A program made the translations under genes and the position numbers. A model generated the notes under the pieces. The model saw only the letters and a program-made list of their open reading frames with translations. It was not told the DNA's origin and did not search any database. From Candidatus Roizmanbacteria bacterium GW2011_GWC2_34_23 (GTDB lineage: Bacteria > Patescibacteriota > Microgenomatia > UBA1406 > GWC2-37-13): a DNA stretch of 50,109 nucleotides. Position 1 is the first letter of the stretch, and every line of letters begins with the position of its first letter. This document shows, in pieces, positions 38,505 to 44,701 of the stretch. The stretch spans positions 3,208 through 53,316 of the forward strand of contig LBPR01000003.1 in the NCBI GenBank assembly GCA_000990305.1, read 5' to 3'.

Positions 38505-38637
38505 TTATAATGAATTATGTTCGACTAAGGCAACTCCTTTAGAGATAGTTATTTTTGCCGAAGTTTTATTCATAACGTTACTAACTCCTCTTGTTGAACC
38601 GAAGGAAAGTGTCTCATCGATTAATCGGTAATACACT
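38505..38637 (-). pseudogene. Detached copy of the 3' end of thiamine pyrophosphokinase
   Basis: The minus strand reads VYYRLIDETLSFGSTRGVSN then VMNKTSAKITISKGVALVEH and a stop. The real gene (38922-39587) ends LYYRLIDDTLTFGSTRGVSN and NKTLVKIFATAGTALVEHNKA. About 42 codons are homologous but diverged at the protein level. There is no start codon or rest of the gene. The copy lies about 285 bp beyond the real end, with a small membrane-protein gene between. Confidence 0.85.
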
Positions 38638-38645
38638 TTTTTGAG

Positions 38646-38891
38646 CTAAGCTTTGTAAGTCTTCATGTGATAAGCTCCTAATCTAATGAATTTCATTATT
38701 CCTATTCTTAATTTGATTTCACTTTTTTTTAGAAGATTTTTTGTTTTTATTTCCTGCCTGGCCTTGAGGTTGTTTGTTAGATCAATCATTGTAAGAGCAA
38801 TCCTGCGATGTTCTGTTGGTAAAAAAGACGTTAAATAACCAACACCCCAAACACCTAAAAGGACTGCTCCGGTTGTTTGTAAGATTTCCAT
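38646..38891 (-). CDS. Small membrane protein, 81 aa
   Basis: I take ATG 38891 (MEILQTTGAVLLGVWGVGYL). One N-terminal TM helix is followed by a basic cytoplasmic region (ALTMIDLTNNLKARQEIKTK). The upstream sequence TATACTATAGCTATG is shared with nadE (42995) and implies a leaderless transcript. It lies between thiamine pyrophosphokinase and the stray copy of its end. Function unknown. Confidence 0.5.
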   Translation of the reverse strand: MEILQTTGAVLLGVWGVGYLTSFLPTEHRRIALTMIDLTNNLKARQEIKTKNLLKKSEIKLRIGIMKFIRLGAYHMKTYKA

Positions 38892-38921
38892 AGCTATAGT
38901 ATACAATAAATAATGTAAATT

Positions 38922-39587
38922 TCAAGCCTTGTTATGCTCTACTAAAGCAGTTCCCGCTGTTGCAAAAATTTTAACTAAAGTTTTATTCATCACATTACTA
39001 ACTCCTCTCGTCGAGCCAAACGTAAGTGTATCATCGATTAATCGGTAATACAGTCCTTCTGTAGAGACACCTTCTAATTTCTCACTGACGGGAATAATTG
39101 ATACTTCATCACCAATATTACCCTTAATAGTTATTCCTTTATTTACAATATATATTTCTTTTTTTCCCTCAATAATTTTTATTTTTATCGATCGGTTTTC
39201 AGTTTGAGTTTTTGCAAGCAAAAAAATATTTACCAACATATGGTCAATCCGGTCGCCCAGGATTCCAAAGATAATTATTTCATTGAATTTTTTTTCCAGA
39301 CAATAATCAACCGCCAGCTCAAAATCAGTTTTATTTTTTGTTGTTGGATATTTTAATATTGTAGGGAACAAAAATCTTTGTTCCTTACATATCTGTTTTA
39401 ATTTTTTTTCCAATGATGGGGAAACGGAATCGAAGTCGCCAATGACAGCATGGGAGATTAATCCGAGTTTTAGAATATGTTTGACGCCACCGTCTACTCC
39501 AATTAAATAATCTTCTTTTGTAATAATTTTTTTTGCCTGACTTAAATCCGATAAATTTCCGTTGACGAAAATTATAGCTCTATTCAT
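38922..39587 (-). CDS. Thiamine pyrophosphokinase
   Basis: 221 residues. The TPK fold is visible: IIFVNGNLSDLSQAKKII, GVDGGVKHILKLGLISHAVI, GDFDSVSPSLEKKL, then PTTKNKTDFELAVDYCLEKK, FGILGDRIDHMLVNIFLL and GSTRGVSNV. It makes TPP from thiamine and ATP. It follows the TPP-riboswitch-controlled uptake genes at 39672-42024. A palindrome at 39361-39389 adds KEQRFLFPTI in frame. Its product is needed by the transketolase at 22065-24044. Confidence 0.92.
   Translation of the reverse strand: MNRAIIFVNGNLSDLSQAKKIITKEDYLIGVDGGVKHILKLGLISHAVIGDFDSVSPSLEKKLKQICKEQRFLFPTILKYPTTKNKTDFELAVDYCLEKKFNEIIIFGILGDRIDHMLVNIFLLAKTQTENRSIKIKIIEGKKEIYIVNKGITIKGNIGDEVSIIPVSEKLEGVSTEGLYYRLIDDTLTFGSTRGVSNVMNKTLVKIFATAGTALVEHNKA
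39361..39389. repeat. In-frame palindrome in the thiamine pyrophosphokinase gene
   Basis: GTAGGGAACAAAAATCTTTG, continuing TTCCTTAC. The same edges as 12811-12839 (TGTAGAGAACAAACATTTTT). Confidence 0.8.
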
Positions 39588-39671
39588 ATAAAATATAAAT
39601 AATTTTCAAAATGAAAAATTAGATTTGATTGAAAAATGAAAAATTAAAAATGATAAATACCATCTAGGGTC

Positions 39672-40403
39672 CTACGACCTGATAATACGTTTTTCAACGA
39701 TTGTAACCCCAAATAATATCAGAAAACTTAAGATAATTGTCAAAAATATACTGGCAAAAACCAAATCGATAGAATAAGAATTAGCCGCTTGTTGCATATA
39801 AACACCAAGACCTTGGTAGGCGCCAACAAATTCTCCAACAATTGCTCCAGCGACTGAATAAGTGGCAGCGATTTTTAATCCGGAAAAAAATGACGGCAGA
39901 CTGCTTGGTAGTCTTACAAGTAATAGACCCTGCCAATAAGAAGCATTCATGCTTTTTAGCAACTTCATAAACTGTTTTTTTGTTTGAAAAAGGCCATCCG
40001 CCCCGGCAATCGCAATTGGAAAAAAACAGTATAAAACAACAATAATAATTTTTGGCAAAATTCCGAAACCAAACCATAAAAGTAATAATGGAGCTAAGGC
40101 AATAATTGGCACAGTTTGAGAAATTATTAAAAGGGGGTAAATCGTTTTATTAATTTTTGGAGAAATATCCAAAAGTACCGCTAAAGCAAATCCAAGGATT
40201 ACGGCGATTAAAAAACCCATCATTGCTTCGAGCAAAGTTTGAAAAACATGAGGGAATAGACTGTTCCAATGGGAATAAAGTGCTTCAAAAATATGACTGG
40301 GCGGAGGAAGTATTCTCATATTTATAAATTCGGCACGGACGTAGATTTCCCAGAATAATAGCAAAATAATTATTAAGATGAAACTTGATTGATATTTTTT
40401 CAT
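39672..40403 (-). CDS. ABC transporter permease (thiamine/pyrimidine precursor type)
   Basis: 243 residues, six TM helices. The EAA-like loop is present (GADGLFQTKKQFMKLLKSMN, ASYWQGLLLVRLPSSLPSFF). It overlaps the ATPase gene by 4 bp. The set of binding protein, ATPase and permease resembles ThiXYZ/SsuABC-type importers. Under a TPP riboswitch the substrate is likely thiamine or a pyrimidine moiety. Thiamine is favoured because a kinase, and no biosynthesis gene, follows. Confidence 0.88.
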   Translation of the reverse strand: MKKYQSSFILIIILLLFWEIYVRAEFINMRILPPPSHIFEALYSHWNSLFPHVFQTLLEAMMGFLIAVILGFALAVLLDISPKINKTIYPLLIISQTVPIIALAPLLLLWFGFGILPKIIIVVLYCFFPIAIAGADGLFQTKKQFMKLLKSMNASYWQGLLLVRLPSSLPSFFSGLKIAATYSVAGAIVGEFVGAYQGLGVYMQQAANSYSIDLVFASIFLTIILSFLILFGVTIVEKRIIRS

Positions 40404-41035
40404 AGTTTAATAATCCTGTCAGAAAGTAATTTTGCTTCACGAATATCATGGGTGATAAATAAAGTAGTTGTCATAAATTTTTTCAGAACCTGCTTTAGCC
40501 AAAGTTGAAGACTCTGCCTGGTTATTTGATCCAAAGCTCCAAACGGTTCATCAAGCAGTAGAAACGAATCGTTAAAAAGCAGAGTTCGAAGGAGGGAAAC
40601 TTTCTGTTTCATTCCTCCTGATAAAACTGAAGGATATTGATCTTCATATTTTTCTAAATTAAACTCTTTTAATAGCGAAAAAGCTTTTTTAAAGGCAATT
40701 TCTTTTGAAACTTTTTTAATATCAAGTCCAAGAATCAAGTTTTCTTTAATTGTTCTCCAAGGTAAAAGCAAAGGATTTTGAAACATATAACCGAACTTGC
40801 CCTGTCTTGAATTTTCAATATTTCCGTCAAGAGAGATCGTTCCAAAAGTTTGTTCTTCAACTCCGGCAATAATGTTAAATAGAGTGGTTTTTCCGCAACC
40901 GCTTGGACCAATTATTGAGACGAATTCTCCAGGAAAAACTTTTAAATTAAAATTTTTTAAAGCAGTAACTGTTTTTTTATTTGATAATAGATAGTTTTTT
41001 GAAAGATTTTTTATGATTAACTTTGGCGCAGACAT
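40400..41035 (-). CDS. ABC transporter ATP-binding protein (thiamine uptake)
   Basis: 211 residues. Walker A IIGPSGCGKTTLFNIIAG, signature LSGGMKQKVSLLRTLL, Walker B FLLLDEPFGALDQ and the switch His in LFITHDIREA. It energises the permease at 39672-40403. It shares a base overlap with the binding protein gene, implying one transcript. Confidence 0.92.
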   Translation of the reverse strand: MSAPKLIIKNLSKNYLLSNKKTVTALKNFNLKVFPGEFVSIIGPSGCGKTTLFNIIAGVEEQTFGTISLDGNIENSRQGKFGYMFQNPLLLPWRTIKENLILGLDIKKVSKEIAFKKAFSLLKEFNLEKYEDQYPSVLSGGMKQKVSLLRTLLFNDSFLLLDEPFGALDQITRQSLQLWLKQVLKKFMTTTLFITHDIREAKLLSDRIIKL

Positions 41036-42024
41036 TAAGGTAGAAATTTATTGGTAAATAAAGAGTTAAAATCAATAACAGTTTTTGAATTAAGGATAAA
41101 TTGAGGATATCCAGTCCAGGATTTAATGTCTTGAATTCCCCACTGTCTTTTTTTGTCAGCGTAATTTTTACTCATAAAATCTTGACTGGCAAAAACAAGT
41201 TTTGGATTGGGAAAAGTATCTTTGGGCGCCGTACTGATAAGAATTTGAGCCGATTCTTTTGGAAAAAGACGAGCATATTCATAACCCTGAGCCGTGGCTG
41301 TCATAAATTTTTTTAATAATTTAGGAGAGCTCTTTATTTTATTAGGCGTTACAACAAAAACCACAGTTGGAGAATCAGGAATTCCGTACTGAGTTAAAGG
41401 AAAAAAATTAAATTTTAGTCCATCAAAGCGCGCCTGAACGACTTCCCAACCGGAAAAAACCCAAACAAAATCAATCCGTTTACTTTCTAATGCCTGCATG
41501 GCCCCAATATCTAAAACAACATTTTTAAAATTACCGATACCACCGTCCTTTTTAATAATCTGTGAAATTATAGGATTTTCAAAAGGTGAACCATATCCCC
41601 CATAAATTTTTCCGTCAAGATCTCTTGGCCGGTTGATACCGGAATCTTTAAGAACAATCAGTCCGGAAGTATTATGCTGTAAAATAGCTCCGATTGAGAC
41701 GATGGGATTATTTTTCGCTGTTTCGCCGACGACGTCTTCAATAAAACTAATTCCGGCATCGGCTTTTTCACTTGTCACCAAAACGCTTGAAGAAACGTTA
41801 GGGGAGTAGGGAAGAATTTTTAAATCAAGTCCCTGTTCTCTATACCAATTTTTGGCCAAGGCAACGTAAACACCCGTGTGATTTGTATTTGGAGTCCAAT
41901 CAAAAGCAAGCTTGAAAGGAGTTGATTTACTAGATTGAGTGACGACTTTATTACTAATAATTTTAATAGCAACAAAGGCAGTAAATGAAATAAGAAGAAT
42001 GGCAAGCAAGCGATTTTTTTTCAT
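41035..42024 (-). CDS. NMT1/ThiY-like substrate-binding protein (thiamine uptake)
   Basis: 329 residues. A signal or anchor helix (LAILLISFTAFVAIKIISNK) is followed by the NMT1/THI5-like domain: FKLAFDWTPNTNHTGVYVAL, GYGSPFENPIISQIIKKDGG, and WVFSGWEVVQARF. Such domains bind formylaminopyrimidine or thiamine. No lipobox Cys is evident, so it may be anchored by the N-terminal helix. Its message begins with a TPP riboswitch whose last bases carry the Shine-Dalgarno. Confidence 0.88.
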   Translation of the reverse strand: MKKNRLLAILLISFTAFVAIKIISNKVVTQSSKSTPFKLAFDWTPNTNHTGVYVALAKNWYREQGLDLKILPYSPNVSSSVLVTSEKADAGISFIEDVVGETAKNNPIVSIGAILQHNTSGLIVLKDSGINRPRDLDGKIYGGYGSPFENPIISQIIKKDGGIGNFKNVVLDIGAMQALESKRIDFVWVFSGWEVVQARFDGLKFNFFPLTQYGIPDSPTVVFVVTPNKIKSSPKLLKKFMTATAQGYEYARLFPKESAQILISTAPKDTFPNPKLVFASQDFMSKNYADKKRQWGIQDIKSWTGYPQFILNSKTVIDFNSLFTNKFLP

Positions 42025-42030
42025 AATCTT

Positions 42031-42118
42031 TTCCCTCCGCTGGCATTATCCAGATCAGGTTTTCAATGGGTCTCCCGTTTTTTCGGGTTTCTCAGCCTGT
42101 GTCACAAGCTCCCCCAAC
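42031..42118 (-). ncRNA. TPP riboswitch (THI box)
   Basis: On the minus strand the conserved aptamer elements occur in order: GGGGGAGCTT, GGCTGAGA, ACCC, then ACCTGATCTGGATAATGCCA and GCGGAGGGAA. The GGAGGG at the 3' edge is also the ribosome-binding site, about 10 nt before the ATG at 42024. TPP binding would thus hide the start region and shut off uptake. A -10 TATAAT lies at 42129-42134 (minus). Confidence 0.95.
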
Positions 42119-42128
42119 TTATGAAAAC

Positions 42129-42134
42129 ATTATA
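42129..42134 (-). promoter_or_regulatory. -10 box of the thiamine uptake operon
   Basis: TATAAT on the minus strand, about 10 nt before the first aptamer bases. No good -35 hexamer is evident. Confidence 0.55.
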
Positions 42135-42152
42135 ACAATAAATAAATTCTTT

Positions 42153-42995
42153 TTACAACGAATAAGGCGTTTCAGATTTAAATTTATTATCTTGAAATCG
42201 TTTAATTATTTTTCCAGCATTTGGAAATTTATTTTTTATTTTCATAATATCTCCTGAACGATCGTTCATAAGATAGAGAACTTGGTCGGCTTCTTTATAA
42301 GTAAATCCAAAATCATCTTCATCAGTCTGCCCGTCCCAAAGGCCGGCGGTAGGGGATTGGTTTATAATTTTTTTCGGAACTTTTAAATATTTTGCCAGTT
42401 GATAGATCTGAGTTTTGTAAAGATGACTGAGGGGTTCAATGTCTGAAGCAGAGTCACCAAAACGGGTAAAGTAGCCAAGTAATTTTTCAGATTTATTTTC
42501 CGTGCCACAAACTAAACCGTTTATCTGTTTTGCCAAATCAAAAAGGATAATCATGCGGACGCGGGCCATAATATTACCAAGCCGGATTTTTTTATTGGCC
42601 CCTCTCGAAAGTGAAAAAAATACGTTTGTTTCTTCTTTCCCAAAAGGCGAAGATACCAAATTTTTTGCGGTTTGTGGTTTTCCGTCAAAAAATTTCGGTA
42701 TCGAGCCGATTAAATTATTAAATTGATCAACGATCTTTTTGGTCGGAATATTGATAACATTAATTCCTTTTAAATCTATCTCCATTTTATTTCTCGGTTT
42801 ATAATCCATTTGAACAGCAAAAATATTTTTTGCCGGTAAAACTTCCCTTAAAAGATAAAGGGCTGTTGTTGAATCAATTCCACCGGAAAGTCCAAGGACA
42901 ACTTTGTTATTTTTTTGTTCTTTAAAAGTTTTTTTTAGAAAATTAATTATTTTCTCTTTTTCAATTTTTGGATCAATTATAAGATGATTATCCAT
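42153..42995 (-). CDS. nadE: NAD+ synthetase, ammonia-type
   Basis: 280 residues. The PP-loop KVVLGLSGGIDSTTALYLLR is followed by RLGNIMARVRMIILFDLAKQ, CGTENKSEKLLGYFTRFGDS and ASDIEPLSHLYKTQIYQLAK, then QSPTAGLWDGQTDEDDFGFT. There is no glutaminase domain, so it uses ammonia. It makes NAD from deamido-NAD. It lies divergent from the fusion gene whose first domain makes the precursor. TATACTATAGCTATG precedes the start, implying a leaderless message. Confidence 0.95.
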   Translation of the reverse strand: MDNHLIIDPKIEKEKIINFLKKTFKEQKNNKVVLGLSGGIDSTTALYLLREVLPAKNIFAVQMDYKPRNKMEIDLKGINVINIPTKKIVDQFNNLIGSIPKFFDGKPQTAKNLVSSPFGKEETNVFFSLSRGANKKIRLGNIMARVRMIILFDLAKQINGLVCGTENKSEKLLGYFTRFGDSASDIEPLSHLYKTQIYQLAKYLKVPKKIINQSPTAGLWDGQTDEDDFGFTYKEADQVLYLMNDRSGDIMKIKNKFPNAGKIIKRFQDNKFKSETPYSL

Positions 42996-43118
42996 AGCTA
43001 TAGTATACTATAATCGTTCAATTGCTTATTAATTTTGTTAACGAGCTTAACGAGTTAACGAGTTTAAAATTAACTCGCAAAACCCTCTAAACTCGCTAAA
43101 TATAAAATATTTAATTAA

Positions 43119-44678
43119 ATGAACTACAAAATTGCTTTGATAGTCGGCAGATTCCAACCCTTTCATAAAGGTCATCTTTTTTTGATTAAAAAAGCTTTAG
43201 AAAAAGCCAATAAAATAATTATAGGAATAGGCAGCGCTAATATTAGTGATGAAAATAATCCGATTGATTTTGAAACAAGAAAAAAAATCATAAAAGCAGT
43301 TGCTTACAAAGAAGGACTTGAAAATAAATTAATTAAGATCGTACCCCTATCAGACTATTTTGATGATAAAAAATGGCTAATAAATTTAAAAAAGCAAGTC
43401 GGGAAATTTGATTTGGCCCTAGGTAACAATAACTGGACAAATAATATTCTGAAGAAAGCCGGTTTTAAAGTTTTAGAGGTAGACTATTACAAAAGGGAAG
43501 AATATGAAGGTTGGAGGATTAGAAAGCTGATTAAAGAAGGGAAGAAATGGCAGGATCGTGTTCCGAAATATATTATTCAATGGTTCAATTGCTTCATTGT
43601 TAAAAAACAACAACCTGCCTGCCGGCAGGCAGGTCGAACAATGAAACAATTTAACAATGTTGTGTTGGGTGGTACATTCGATCATTTTCATAAAGGTCAC
43701 GAGGCATTATTAGCCAAAGCTTTTGAAGTTGGGAAAAAAGTCACTATCGGAATTGCCACAGAAGAGATTTATAAAGATAAATTTTTATCGGAAACGATTG
43801 AACCGTTCAATATAAGGCGAAAAAATATTACTGACTATATAAATTACCATCTTAACAACGATCGAGCAAAGATGGTAAAAATAATACATTTTTTCGAGTT
43901 CACAGGAGGTGCTGATAAAAATAAAAACATTGATGCGATCGTTGTTTCAAAAGAAACTTATCCGAATGCTTTAAAGATTAACGAATTAAGAGAAAAAAAT
44001 AAACTTTCTTTATTAAAAATAATAATTGTTAAAGATATTTTAGCGGAAGATAGAAAATTAATTAGTTCGGAAAGAATTAGAATTGGGGAAATTGACCGGA
44101 ACGGTCATTTGTATTTACTACCATCTACGAACTACCAACTACGAACTAATCAAAATGAATTAAAAATGCCTGAAAGTTTGAGAACAACATTGCAAAAACC
44201 TTTGGGGAAAATATTTAAAGATACAAAATCTTTACTTCATTATATTAATATAATGAAGTGGGCAATGATTGTGGCTGTTGGTGACATAATTGTTGACTCA
44301 TTACTAAAAGAAGGAATTGATCCGGACGTGAAGGTGATAGATAACAAATCGCGACGAGAAAGGTCGGACCTTTTTGCAAAACTTAAGCTTGTGAAAAAAG
44401 GTCCGACCTTAATTAACAACCCCGGCACGATCAATCTCAAAACCGCCGAGAAACTAAGGCAGATGATTAGGCAAAGGTCCGTCCTTAATAAGGACGGACC
44501 TTACGGTTCCTGGTTGGTGATCGACGGAGAGGAAGACCTTTTGGCATTACCGACAATATTATTTGCTCCGTTGAATTCTTTGGTTCTATATGGCCACTGG
44601 CAGCACGGGATTATAGCTGTCACAGTTGATGAAGAAATAAAAGAGAGGGTGAGAGAAATTTTTAAAAAATTTAACTAA
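43119..44678 (+). CDS. Triple fusion: archaeal-type NMN adenylyltransferase, PPAT, and GTP-dependent dephospho-CoA kinase
   Basis: 519 residues, three domains. Residues 1 to about 155 are NadM-like: IVGRFQPFHKGHLFLIKKAL, NNPIDFETRKKII and EYEGWRIRKLI. From about 175 an archaeal/eukaryal PPAT follows: VVLGGTFDHFHKGHEALLAK and VVSKETYPNALKINELR. From about 350 a DUF359 domain follows (GTP-dependent dephospho-CoA kinase): VAVGDIIVDSLLKEGIDPDV, KVIDNKSRR, LINNPGTINLKTAEKL and VIDGEEDLLALPTILFAP. It would perform a late step of NAD synthesis and the last two steps of CoA synthesis. Both linkers are palindromes; each downstream domain still begins with its own Met. Confidence 0.88.
   Translation: MNYKIALIVGRFQPFHKGHLFLIKKALEKANKIIIGIGSANISDENNPIDFETRKKIIKAVAYKEGLENKLIKIVPLSDYFDDKKWLINLKKQVGKFDLALGNNNWTNNILKKAGFKVLEVDYYKREEYEGWRIRKLIKEGKKWQDRVPKYIIQWFNCFIVKKQQPACRQAGRTMKQFNNVVLGGTFDHFHKGHEALLAKAFEVGKKVTIGIATEEIYKDKFLSETIEPFNIRRKNITDYINYHLNNDRAKMVKIIHFFEFTGGADKNKNIDAIVVSKETYPNALKINELREKNKLSLLKIIIVKDILAEDRKLISSERIRIGEIDRNGHLYLLPSTNYQLRTNQNELKMPESLRTTLQKPLGKIFKDTKSLLHYINIMKWAMIVAVGDIIVDSLLKEGIDPDVKVIDNKSRRERSDLFAKLKLVKKGPTLINNPGTINLKTAEKLRQMIRQRSVLNKDGPYGSWLVIDGEEDLLALPTILFAPLNSLVLYGHWQHGIIAVTVDEEIKERVREIFKKFN
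43579..43660. repeat. Nested palindrome forming the NMNAT-PPAT linker
   Basis: The outer arms 43579-43601 and 43638-43660 (CAATTGCTTCATTGTT and AACAATGAAACAATTT) surround CCTGCCTGCCGGCAGGCAGG (43613-43634). Translated in frame as FNCFIVKKQQPACRQAGRTM. Confidence 0.85.
44117..44150. repeat. Repeat-derived linker between PPAT and the dephospho-CoA kinase domain
   Basis: TACTACCATCTACGAACTAC, then CAACTACGAACTA, encodes YLLPSTNYQLRTNQ. It resembles one arm of an intergenic ACTAC-type repeat; the opposite arm is not obvious. Confidence 0.55.
44362..44503. repeat. Two palindromes in the dephospho-CoA kinase domain
   Basis: 44362-44408 has AGGTCGGACCTTTTT and AAAAAAGGTCCGACCTT arms (SDLFAKLKLVKKGPT). 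44473-44503 has AAGGTCCGTCCTTAATAAGG, then ACGGACCTT (RSVLNKDGPY). Both are in frame. Confidence 0.75.
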
Positions 44679-44701
44679 TATTTTTTGCTATAATTTTAGC
44701 T

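Noticed and set aside
38386-38631. Plus-strand 81-codon reading frame
   Set aside because: It is antisense to the hypothetical gene's start and to the stray thiamine pyrophosphokinase end; no domain is recognisable.
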